A program made the translations under genes and the position numbers. Below the pieces are notes generated by a model that did no database searches, had not been told where the DNA came from, and saw nothing but the letters and a program-made list of their open reading frames with translations. Shown piece after piece: positions 6,808 to 15,900 of a stretch of DNA of 27,434 nucleotides (position 1 is its first letter; each line of letters begins with the position of its first letter). The stretch covers positions 1-27,434 of the forward strand of contig CAYTID010000022.1 in the NCBI GenBank assembly GCA_964437735.1, written 5' to 3'. The stretch is from CAYTID01 sp964437735 (GTDB lineage: Bacteria; Bacteroidota; Ignavibacteria; UBA10030; BY39).

Positions 6808-8178
6808 TATATTTTTCGGATCGAATAACTTCTTAATATCCTTCATTAAATTTATTTCGATCTCAGATAATGCAATCGGTAAATATGATTTTTGTGAATA
6901 TCCGATACCGTGCTCACCTGAAATTGTTCCGCCAAGAGCAACTGTTAATCGGAATATTTCACGGATCGCTGTGTCCAGGTTTTTCTCCCAGGTTTCATCA
7001 TCCAGCTTGTCTTTCAGTATATTCACATGTACATTACCATCACCTGCATGACCATAACAGATTGTAGTAATTCCATATTTAGCCGAAATATCTTTAACAC
7101 CCTTAATAAGTTCAGGTAGTTTAGCTCTGGGGACAACGGTGTCTTCTTCTTTATAAACCGAAATTGATTTCACAGCTTCACTTATACTTCGTCTCATTGC
7201 CCATAAATCTTCGATTTTTTGTCTTTCTTCTGCAAGTAGTATATCGAGAGAGTTGTGTTTTTCTACAACCGCTGCAATCGCTTCTATATCTTTGATTAAC
7301 ACATCTTCATAAATTCCATCTACTTCAATAAGCAGATGCGCTTCAGCATCTCCGTTGGGGAATTTCTTTTCGAATTTACTTTCAGATGCTTTTATTGCAG
7401 CTTTTTCGATAAACTCAATCGCCGAAGGTGTTATACCGCATTGAAATATTGATGTGACCGCAGTAACTGCATCTTCGAAGGAATTAAACGCAACCAATAT
7501 TACCTTCCGGTATTTTGGCTGTGGAATAATTTTTAAAATAATTTTTGTGATTACAGCGAGAGTTCCCTCGCTTCCGATAATCAACTGTGTTAAATTGTAT
7601 CCGGAAACATTTTTCAAAACATATCCGCCGGTATCAATAATTTCACCGGTTGGAAGCACGGCTTCAATACCAAGAACATATTCTTTTGTTGTTCCGTATT
7701 TTACTGCCCGTGCGCCCCCGGCGTTTTCTGCGAGGTTGCCTCCAAGATAACAACTGCCTCTCGATGCCGGATCGGGAGGATAAAATAAACCGCGCCGTTC
7801 AAGTTCCTCTTGTAAAACTTGAGTGATCACACCCGGTTCAACAACCGCGAAAAAATTTTTTTCATCGACTTCAATTATGCGATTGAATTTTTCCATAGAC
7901 AGGCATATCCCTCCGTAAATCGGCAGGGCGCCGCCGGAAAGACCTGTGCCACCACCTCTTGGTGTCACAGGTATGTTATAATCGTTAGCCAATTTTAATA
8001 TTTTTAAAACATCTGTGGTTTTTAAAGGTTTTACAACGACTTCAGGAGGGAATGAATAGTCCTCTGTTTCGTCTTTCGCATAAATATCCAGTGTCTCTTT
8101 GTCAGTACTGACATTCTCTTTTCCGACAATATTTATGAGTAGATTAATTAACTCGGGATTTAATTTAGTGTAATCCAT
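6784..8178 (-). CDS. FAD-linked oxidase, glycolate oxidase GlcD / D-lactate dehydrogenase type
   Basis: This 464-residue flavoprotein of the VAO/PCMH superfamily oxidises a 2-hydroxy acid such as glycolate or D-lactate. The FAD-binding type 4 domain comes first, with PRGGGTGLSGGALP and, further on, PPDPASRGSCYLGGNLAENAGG. The FAD-oxidase C-terminal domain has the conserved CYGHAGDGNVHVNI (about 374-387) and SGEHGIGYSQKSYL (from about 420), and ends with the typical NPGKIF. No iron-sulfur subunit (GlcE/GlcF or LldF type) is adjacent, so the electron acceptor and exact substrate are open. The ATG at 8178 gives a normal N-terminus. The gene diverges from the S9 peptidase gene, and its 3' end overlaps the glycosylase gene by 24 bp. 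Confidence 0.92.
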   Translation of the reverse strand: MDYTKLNPELINLLINIVGKENVSTDKETLDIYAKDETEDYSFPPEVVVKPLKTTDVLKILKLANDYNIPVTPRGGGTGLSGGALPIYGGICLSMEKFNRIIEVDEKNFFAVVEPGVITQVLQEELERRGLFYPPDPASRGSCYLGGNLAENAGGARAVKYGTTKEYVLGIEAVLPTGEIIDTGGYVLKNVSGYNLTQLIIGSEGTLAVITKIILKIIPQPKYRKVILVAFNSFEDAVTAVTSIFQCGITPSAIEFIEKAAIKASESKFEKKFPNGDAEAHLLIEVDGIYEDVLIKDIEAIAAVVEKHNSLDILLAEERQKIEDLWAMRRSISEAVKSISVYKEEDTVVPRAKLPELIKGVKDISAKYGITTICYGHAGDGNVHVNILKDKLDDETWEKNLDTAIREIFRLTVALGGTISGEHGIGYSQKSYLPIALSEIEINLMKDIKKLFDPKNILNPGKIF

Positions 8179-8286
8179 ATGTTGAATTATTGTTTATCCA
8201 TTAATTACAATATACAAAAATGAAACATTTGAATAAACTTTTTATTATATTTTCTCAAGAAAAATATAAAGAACGATAAGATAGCT

Positions 8287-9366
8287 ATGAAAAAAATATT
8301 TATTTATTTTTTATTTCTCTTCTTAAATTTTACAAATAATAATTTTGCGCAGGATTCAAATGCCGACTTAAGAAAAGAAATTAAGTCACTAAAAGATTAC
8401 AATGAAAAATTAGAACATCGACTTGACGAGCTTGAGAAAGGAATTGATGATATTCTATGGTACAATCGATTGGGGGATCATGCTTTTGTAGATAAAGTGT
8501 TTATGACCGGTCCCCCTTTAGCGAAAGAAAAAAATCCCACTGGACAAGGTGCCGGAAATCCTGTAAAGTTTTGGTCGTATGTTTTCATTCCAAAAAATGT
8601 CGATTACAATAAGAAGTATCCTTTAATTGTATTTCCTCACGGAGGTGTTCACGCCAGTTTCACTACTTATTACACACACATTGTAAAAGAATTGCTTGCT
8701 CAAGGATATTTGGTTGTCGCGGCTGAATACCGCGGGAGTACAGGGTACGGCAAATCGCATTATGAAAAAATTGATTATGGTGGACTCGAAATTGAAGATG
8801 TTCATGCTAGTGGTAAGTATATGATTGAGAATTATGACATCGTTGACAAAAACCGGGTTGGAATTTTCGGGTGGAGTCATGGTGGGATGATAAGCCTTTT
8901 GACGATCTTTGAGCATCCGGATGATTATAAAGTCGCTTATGCAGGTGTTCCTGTCAGCGATTTAATAGCAAGGATGGGTTACAAGGACGATTCTTACCGA
9001 AAACTTTTTTCGGCAGAATATCATATAGGGAACACTGCAGGTGACGATGTAGCTGAATACCGAAAACGGTCGCCGGCTTGGAATGCCCATAAACTAAAAA
9101 CTCCGCTGCTTATTCATACAAACACAAACGATGAAGATGTTAATGTTCTTGAAGTTGAACATTTGATTAAATCTCTGAAAGCAGAGGGAAAAAAATTTGA
9201 TTATGAAATTTTTAAGGACCTGCCCGGCGGACATTCATTCGACCGATTGGATGTTAAAAAGGCTCGTGAAATTCGTTTAAAAATTTATAAATATTTAGCT
9301 AAATATCTTGAACCCCCGAACAAATTCGAAACCATCAAGGATATTGAAAAAGCCGCTTATCGTTAA
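8287..9366 (+). CDS. Secreted prolyl-oligopeptidase-like (S9) serine hydrolase
   Basis: The protein has 359 residues and a signal peptide (residues 1-21 or 22, ending NNNFAQ), so it acts in the periplasm or outside the cell. A short charged coiled coil (about 25-55) links it to an alpha/beta-hydrolase catalytic domain. The nucleophile is S197 in GWSHGG, the acid probably D284 in NDEDV and the base H316 in GGHSF. The AEYRGSTGYGKSHY stretch is characteristic of S9 peptidases (dipeptidyl/acylaminoacyl peptidase type). The seven-bladed propeller of full-length S9 enzymes is missing and replaced by the coiled coil, so it may instead act on small esters or peptides. The next gene follows after 24 bp and is probably in the same operon. 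Confidence 0.88.
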   Translation: MKKIFIYFLFLFLNFTNNNFAQDSNADLRKEIKSLKDYNEKLEHRLDELEKGIDDILWYNRLGDHAFVDKVFMTGPPLAKEKNPTGQGAGNPVKFWSYVFIPKNVDYNKKYPLIVFPHGGVHASFTTYYTHIVKELLAQGYLVVAAEYRGSTGYGKSHYEKIDYGGLEIEDVHASGKYMIENYDIVDKNRVGIFGWSHGGMISLLTIFEHPDDYKVAYAGVPVSDLIARMGYKDDSYRKLFSAEYHIGNTAGDDVAEYRKRSPAWNAHKLKTPLLIHTNTNDEDVNVLEVEHLIKSLKAEGKKFDYEIFKDLPGGHSFDRLDVKKAREIRLKIYKYLAKYLEPPNKFETIKDIEKAAYR

Positions 9367-9390
9367 ACATCAAATAGGGAAAATTACTGA

Positions 9391-10152
9391 TTGAAACAAT
9401 TATTAATTTTAATACTGATACTGTGTCTTATTCAGAATTTGCCGGCGCAGGGGACAGCCGGTTCCGGCAGTGTGTTTGAGCCGCGGTATATCGTTGATAT
9501 GCCAACGGCAGGTATCATAGGGAGTCATTCATATGCAATAGATACGGATTTTTATCAAAGCGGTGGTCTCTTGGTTGGATTTTCAATCGGTTTATTGAAT
9601 ACTATCAATTTGGGTGTATCATACGGAGCTGTTAATGTGATTGGTACCGAAAAACTTGTAGGGAATAAATTACCCGGTATGCAATTAAAGATAAGACCTC
9701 TCGACGAAACAAAAATTCTTCCAGCTATTGCATTCGGGTTCGATTCACAGGGTAAAGAAAATTATATTGATTCTTTGGACCGTTATAAAATTAAATCTCC
9801 CGGCTTATATTTAGTTACGAGTAAAAATTTTTTAGTAGCGGGTTTTTTAAGTATACATGGTGGGATGAATTATTCCCTTGAGCGGTCTGACGATAAAGAT
9901 TTGAATGTGTACTTAGGCATCGAAAAGTCAATCGGTAAATATTTATCCGTAAATGGCGAATACAATTTAGGTGTTAATGACTCGGATCTCAAATCTCTCG
10001 GAAAAGGGAGAGGTTTTTTGAATTTTTCTCTGAAAGGATCGTTCGGTAAAGGATTTACTATAGGAATAAATTTAAAAGACGTGATCCAAAATCAAGAAAA
10101 TATATTTTTCGGCAATCGGACAATAAGTGTTGAATATACCGGAAAATTCTGA
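9391..10152 (+). CDS. Outer-membrane beta-barrel protein, function unknown
   Basis: The 253-residue protein has a signal peptide (MKQLLILILILCLIQNLPAQ). The start is TTG: an in-frame stop codon sits directly before it, no ATG lies within the signal peptide, and AGGGAAA stands about 10 nt upstream. Regular alternating strands, a conserved DMPTAGI motif just after the signal peptide, LGVSYGAVNVIG, and AIAFGFDSQGKENY resemble a group of barrel proteins of Chlorobi/Ignavibacteria-type genomes related to the YjbH-like porins. I recall the motif pattern but cannot name a function. It lies close behind the S9 hydrolase gene. Confidence 0.72.
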   Translation: MKQLLILILILCLIQNLPAQGTAGSGSVFEPRYIVDMPTAGIIGSHSYAIDTDFYQSGGLLVGFSIGLLNTINLGVSYGAVNVIGTEKLVGNKLPGMQLKIRPLDETKILPAIAFGFDSQGKENYIDSLDRYKIKSPGLYLVTSKNFLVAGFLSIHGGMNYSLERSDDKDLNVYLGIEKSIGKYLSVNGEYNLGVNDSDLKSLGKGRGFLNFSLKGSFGKGFTIGINLKDVIQNQENIFFGNRTISVEYTGKF

Positions 10153-10219
10153 ATGTATATATTTTACTACAATAAACGTGTAATTTGTTGAAATATATCT
10201 ACAACTCCCAATTCAATTT

Positions 10220-10248
10220 TTGACAAAAGTAATTTTTTTACGTAGATT
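10220..10248 (+). promoter_or_regulatory. Promoter for the lipoprotein-FadL unit
   Basis: A perfect TTGACA at 10220-10225, a 17-bp spacer, then TAGATT at 10243-10248 (4 of 6). The same element also reads TTTG-N20-TAGATTGG, close to the Bacteroidota TTTG / TAnnTTTG pattern. A leader of roughly 90 nt would precede the lipoprotein ATG. Activity is inferred. Confidence 0.55.
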
Positions 10249-10342
10249 GGACAATAATAATTCGTATCCTAAATGAATTAAAATGGCACTTATGTTGTTT
10301 ATTTATAAAGATGAAAAAACATTAAATGATTAGAGGCAAAAT

Positions 10343-11338
10343 ATGCAATACAAACAATTAATTTTTACAATATTCGTGGCGATTTTTGCACTGGTAATAT
10401 CAGGGTGTTACACTCAGCTTGGAACAGTTAAGAATGAAAGTCCCGAATACACAGAAGAATATTCGGGTGAGGAATATACTCAGGATTCACAAAACGATAA
10501 CGAATACCAATACGACGATAGAGCGGCTGTGATAAACAATTACTATTACGATGGCGCTTATTGGTATCCCAGGCACCGTTGGATGTTCTCATCATACTAT
10601 CCATCGTATTATTGGCCTTCTGTAGCATTCAGTTACGCGTATTATGATCCATGGTTTTACGATCGTTACTGGTACTACGATCCCTGGGTTTGCGGTACTC
10701 CGTGGGTTTATTACGGTCATTATAACCATTATAATTATTACAATCCGTATTATTACTACTGGGGTTCTGGTTATTATGGTGGTGGAAAAACAATCACACG
10801 AACCAATCGCGATTTTGGCGATACGCGTGGAGGTCGGGCAGATATAGATCAACCTCGTGATGGAAGACCAGCCGGGCATGGAAGAAGTGATTTACCGAGT
10901 GGCGTAGGTGTTGTCGGTTCAAGCGGCAGATCGCAAAGTGATTCACCTGTTAACGTCAGAAAACCTTCAAGGAATGATGGTTCGACAAGAGGTGTTTCAC
11001 CGCGAACAGGAGAAAGGCCAAGTGCTAGAAAAGGTGATGCGACACGAAGTGGTTCGAGACGCGACAGGTACGATGGCGAATCCAGAGGCACACGTCCATC
11101 ACAACCATCAGGGAATGAATCAGGGCGCACAATTGAACGTGGCGGTTCAAATGATCGCGGAGGTTCACGTTCTGAAGATACGAGACCATCATATGTACCA
11201 CCACCGCCTCCGGCTTCATCATCACCGGCGCCTGCAGCACCACCGTCGCAATCGCCTTCCAGAGGGGGCGATAGCCGAAGTGGCAGCAATGATAATAACA
11301 GTAGCTCACGCGGCGGTAGTACGCGTGGCGGAAGATAA
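10343..11338 (+). CDS. Low-complexity lipoprotein: Tyr/Trp-rich head, Arg/Gly/Ser-rich tail
   Basis: The N-terminus is a lipoprotein signal with lipobox VISGC and acylation expected at C22. Acidic residues follow, then a region of about 85 residues (about 64-150) dominated by tyrosine and tryptophan with repeated YYDPW-like motifs. The second half is an apparently disordered Arg/Gly/Ser/Asp-rich stretch with many RGG, RGS and SRGG motifs, a proline run (PPPPPASSSPAPAAPP) and an RGG end. Total 331 residues. I do not recognise a family beyond similarity in style to YXW-rich lipoproteins seen in related phyla. It is followed after 27 bp by the FadL-like gene. The tail is highly basic and could bind an acidic surface polymer or nucleic acid, but this is speculation. 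Confidence 0.78.
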   Translation: MQYKQLIFTIFVAIFALVISGCYTQLGTVKNESPEYTEEYSGEEYTQDSQNDNEYQYDDRAAVINNYYYDGAYWYPRHRWMFSSYYPSYYWPSVAFSYAYYDPWFYDRYWYYDPWVCGTPWVYYGHYNHYNYYNPYYYYWGSGYYGGGKTITRTNRDFGDTRGGRADIDQPRDGRPAGHGRSDLPSGVGVVGSSGRSQSDSPVNVRKPSRNDGSTRGVSPRTGERPSARKGDATRSGSRRDRYDGESRGTRPSQPSGNESGRTIERGGSNDRGGSRSEDTRPSYVPPPPPASSSPAPAAPPSQSPSRGGDSRSGSNDNNSSSRGGSTRGGR

Positions 11339-11365
11339 TTGTAAACGAAATTTATAAGGATAATT

Positions 11366-12811
11366 ATGACAAGAACCACATTTTCTGTATTGATACTTAC
11401 TTTTATTTTTATTTTTAATTCATACTCACAATTTCCGGAGGATGCACTTAGATATTCCTCCAGCGGCATCGGAGTCGGAGCCAGATCTCTTGGATTGGGT
11501 ATGGCATATTCGGGTATATCAAATGATTATTCTGCAATCTATTGGAATCCTGCCGGATTGGGTTTAATTGAGATGTCAGAATTTTCAATGGGTTTCAATC
11601 ACCTATCACTGAATAATAAAAGCACTTTTTACAATAATGATAAATCTTTTTCTAACAGTAGAACAAAATTAAATAATTTTGGAGTAGCATATCCTTTTCC
11701 AACAACAACCGGAAGTCTGGTATTCGCAGCCGGGTATCAACGAACAACCGATTATTCTTCGGCACTTTCATTTAGCGGATTCAATCCGGTTAGTTCAATC
11801 ATAAATTATTATGCACCTCACGGAAGGAGCACAGAAAAAAAACCGAGGGGAAATCTTGCATGGGAATTATATCTGGCAGATGTCGATTCTCTCAGCCCGA
11901 ACAGTTACGCGTTCTATAGTCCGATTCAGGATAGCGTTACACAAAGCGGAAAAATACTTGAAGGCGGCGGTATGAATAACTGGAGTGTTGGTATGGCAGT
12001 AGAAGCCGCAAAAGACCTCTTTATCGGTGGTTCATTGAATTTAATGAGCGGTTCTTATACCTGGCAACGCAATTATGTTGAACAAGACTTACATGATATT
12101 TACAATGTTGCAAGATATCCGTTCGATTTTAAATCACTATTCATCGATCAAACAATTGACGCTTCTATCAGCGGGTTTTCAGCCAAATTCGGATTTTTGT
12201 ACAATTATACTGACAGAATGAGATTTGGAATAACTTTTAAAACTCCTTCTTGGCTGACAGTCGAAGAAACTTTCACGTCCGAGGGAGAAAGTTTCTTTGA
12301 TAATGGAGATAACTATAATTATCCATCCGGCGGTTCTTCAAAAGATAAAACAAAATACGATATAGTATCGCCATTTGTTTTTGGCTGTGGAATAACATAT
12401 ATGTTTGATGATTTGTTGGTAACAGGCGAAATAGAATATACAGATTGGACACAAATGGAATTTCAAAATGCTACGGACGAATTAATCCGCTTTAATACAG
12501 ATATCAAGGAAATTTTCAGGGAAACACTCAACTTGAAAGGGGGATTCGAGTATGAATTCAGCAGAACAGGCGCACGTGTACGTGGGGGATTTGCATATTT
12601 GCCTTCACCATATGACGGCGATCCTGCTTCATTTGCACGAAAATATATTACTGCCGGCGCCGGATTCATAGTCCAAAATTCTGTTGCAATCGATCTTGGG
12701 TATGCGTATGGATTCTGGGACACATTCCATGTTAACTACGATAAAACTTCCAGAACAAATGAATCAATAAAAACTCATAATATTATTGCAACCTTGACAT
12801 ACAGGTTCTAA
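11366..12811 (+). CDS. FadL/OmpP1/TodX-family outer-membrane transport protein
   Basis: This 481-residue barrel has a signal peptide ending in SYSQ. The N-terminal mature sequence (GVGARSLGLGMAYSGISNDYSAIYWNPAGLG) is the hallmark of the OmpP1/FadL/TodX family, whose members carry hydrophobic compounds such as long-chain fatty acids or aromatics across the outer membrane through a lateral opening. Alternating strands continue to the final strand ending in TLTYRF with a C-terminal aromatic, as required for BAM insertion. The substrate cannot be deduced. PorV of type IX secretion is a related alternative, but no other secretion genes are here. It probably shares a transcript with the preceding lipoprotein and ends at the strong terminator at 12829. 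Confidence 0.88.
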   Translation: MTRTTFSVLILTFIFIFNSYSQFPEDALRYSSSGIGVGARSLGLGMAYSGISNDYSAIYWNPAGLGLIEMSEFSMGFNHLSLNNKSTFYNNDKSFSNSRTKLNNFGVAYPFPTTTGSLVFAAGYQRTTDYSSALSFSGFNPVSSIINYYAPHGRSTEKKPRGNLAWELYLADVDSLSPNSYAFYSPIQDSVTQSGKILEGGGMNNWSVGMAVEAAKDLFIGGSLNLMSGSYTWQRNYVEQDLHDIYNVARYPFDFKSLFIDQTIDASISGFSAKFGFLYNYTDRMRFGITFKTPSWLTVEETFTSEGESFFDNGDNYNYPSGGSSKDKTKYDIVSPFVFGCGITYMFDDLLVTGEIEYTDWTQMEFQNATDELIRFNTDIKEIFRETLNLKGGFEYEFSRTGARVRGGFAYLPSPYDGDPASFARKYITAGAGFIVQNSVAIDLGYAYGFWDTFHVNYDKTSRTNESIKTHNIIATLTYRF

Positions 12812-12828
12812 ATAAAATTATCATACGA

Positions 12829-12861
12829 GGGGCTGTCTCATAAGTCAGCCCCTTTTTTTTT
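12829..12861 (+). terminator. Rho-independent terminator after the FadL-like gene
   Basis: GGGGCTG (12829-12835) and CAGCCCC (12846-12852) form a perfect 7-bp GC-rich stem with a 10-nt loop, followed directly by nine T. It starts 18 bp after the stop codon and is the strongest terminator in the window. Confidence 0.92.
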
Positions 12862-12912
12862 GATTTTTCTCCTACTTTCTTTAATATTAATCATTAATTG
12901 AATATTTAAAAA

Positions 12913-15900
12913 ATGGCAAAAACTATTTTCACTGAAAGTCAAAAAAAAGCTCACGACATCAGCCGCAATTTATCTGTTACGGCAAATGCCGGCTCGGGAA
13001 AAACAACGGTTTTAGTAAGCAGATTTCTGGATATATTGCTGAATACTGAAACGAAGACCGAGGAAATAGTCGCTATAACTTTCACTGAAAAAGCAGGCGC
13101 AGAATTAAAAAAGAAAATATCAGATGCAATTGACAATCTACTGATAAATGAGACGAACCAAGATCAATTAAAGAAAATTGAATTTATTCGAGATCACTTA
13201 TCTTTTAGTAATATTTCTACCATACACTCTTTTTGTGCAAAATTATTAAGGCATTATCCTGTTGAAGCCGAGATCGATGTTGGATTTTCAATATTGGAGG
13301 GAATGTATAAATCAGTAATTGAAAATGAAGCAATTGATGAAGCTTTGAATAAAGCCTTGCTAAACCAAGCGCCTGAAAATTGTGAAGATATTAAAAAAGC
13401 ATTACGCTTGTTGAAGAAAAATCAATTTAAATATTTTATAAAGTCTCTGTTGTTGAAGAGGGAACAGATAAAAAACAAGGATAATGGTTCGGGAATATTC
13501 GATTCCATATTTGCAAATGAACCCAATAAGATTATACATGAGTGGAATCAAACAATCCAAAATTATGTAGTGGGAATTATTAATGATAGTTACTGGGAAA
13601 CCGATTTTGAATATATTAGCAAATATCTCAAGCCTGATAAAAAAAACCATTTTCAAAGCTTAATAAAAATCAGGGAAGGGGAGGCTTTTGAAGAAAACGT
13701 TTTAGATACGCTCAACAAGTTTTTTCCCGAATTTTTAACCAAAGATTTGACGATAAGAAAAAATATTCTGGTTAAAGAGGTTGACGAAACAGATATTGCG
13801 CAGGCAAATCTCAAACTCGGAAGTTTCTGGAAATCTATTAAGGATTTGGTTCATGGATTTCTCGATCCGAAGAGAGATTCTAAGCAAATGCAGTTAATAG
13901 AAATAACGAAAGTATTGTTTCGACTTTATACTGATGCGGAAAATATTTATGAAAGGAAAAAAAACGAGAGAAGTTTTTTAGATTATGAAGACCTTCAGTT
14001 AAAAGCGCGTGAATTAATGAAGAATAAAGAAATTACGGAGAAATTATCCGAAAAATATAAATTCATAATGATTGATGAATTCCAGGATACAAATTTCCTT
14101 CAATATAAAATATTTCTTCCTTTATTAAATGATTTGAAATCGGGAAATTTATTTATTGTCGGAGATCCTAAACAGTCGATCTACGCATTTCGTAATGCCG
14201 AGGTAGAAATATTTAATAAAACAAAAGAGGATATTTTATTTCACGCAAAGCCCGATCTCGATTTTAGCTGGCAAAATGTTGAACTTCAATCAACCAACGA
14301 AGAAAAAAAAGGTCAGATTACATTAGGTGAAAGTTTCCGACTGTTAACAAATAATGTTTGTTTTGTCAATTCTGTGTTTTCAAAGATTATGGGAAAATCG
14401 GGATATGAATTCGAGGTAAACTACGAAGAATTGATAAAAGGAAGATGTAATTCTGCAAACGGTGTCGTGGAATTAATGGTACTCAAATCAGAAAGTTTAA
14501 ATGGGAATGAGGAAAAGAAGACGACGAAGGAATTGGTTTCTGAAGAATGCGGGATGATCGCAAAAAGAATTTTAAAGTTATATGAGGATAAATATAAAAT
14601 ATACGATAAACAGGAAAACCCACATGATTTCCAATTCAAAGATGCGGCAATATTATTAAGAAGCCGAAACAATCTAAAAATATTAGAACAACATCTGAAT
14701 AAATACCGTATCCCTTATGTTATTACCGGCGGGATCGGATTTTATCAGACACAAGAGATATACGACTTTTTTAATTATTTTCAATTTCTGTTAAACAATC
14801 ACGACGATGTTGCGTTAGTAGGAATCATGCGATCGCCTTTTTTCTCTATCTCGGATTCAGAATTGTTCAGCATTGCTTCAATCAAAAAAACTGAAGATTT
14901 TTGGTCTAAAGTAAAAATATATTCTGAAAAATCTACTGCTTCTGAACAATTAAAAAGGTGTGTAGACATTCTTACAGATAATATTCAATATGCCAATAGG
15001 TTGCCGATTCCGCTCCTCGTTCAGCGTATTATCCGACAAACAGGTTGGCTCGGAACAATTGCAGGGATTTCGCATGGTGAACAGAGCAGGTTAAATATTG
15101 AAAAATTACTCAGAATTGCACGAGAGTTCGAAGGAAAGGGATTTACGAATTTATTTGATTTTATAGAAAGGTTAAAAAACTTGATTGATGTGGAGAACAG
15201 GGAAGGGCAGGCAAATCTCGATGTGGATGGGAATGCAGTGCAGGTAATGACGATTCACTCTGCTAAAGGATTGGAATTTCCGGTTGTATTTATCCCATTC
15301 TGCCATAGCGGCTTCAGTTACGATTCACAACCGTTTTTCGATAATGAAGTCGGATTAGGATTCGAGATACTCAATGAAGGGGATTCAGCTGATTTAATAC
15401 AACCTCTGACGTATTTATACTTGAAACACAAGATACGAGTAAAAAACATTGCTGAAGAAAAAAGAATTTTCTATGTTGCATGTACCCGAGCAAAAGATGT
15501 TTTGATTTTCTCAGGCAATGATAACGAAGAGAGTGAATCATATTTTGGTTGGATTACAAATAGTTTAAATATCGACAAGACAACTGTTGAAACTGGTCAA
15601 TTAAATTTTAAAAACTTGCCGGTAAAAACTTTAGAAAGAATTGATGAATCGTATCAAATTTCTGATTCCAATCACGATCTGCTGATCAGAATTATACTTA
15701 ACGGCGACGATATCGAACTCCATAATGACTATTCAAAACTCACTCCCGCAAAGAAAAATTTGGATGAATTGTATATTGAGCCATTAATTGGAAAAATTTA
15801 CAAAGATTATTTTTCAGCGACCCAAATACAAACTTTTTTGGAGTGTCCGGTAAAGTATTATTTAAAATATAAACTGGGTTTACCTGAACAGAATAAACCT

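Noticed and set aside
10592..11469. Long ORFs in other frames across the low-complexity lipoprotein
   Set aside because: They mirror the biased composition of the lipoprotein gene (Pro/Leu- or His-rich shadows). The plus-strand frame has a lipobox, a promoter and a downstream partner.
12880..12912. Possible heptamer-like run (TTAATAT, TAATCAT, TAATTGA) before the AddA-like gene
   Set aside because: Only two or three poor units, not separable from general AT-richness.
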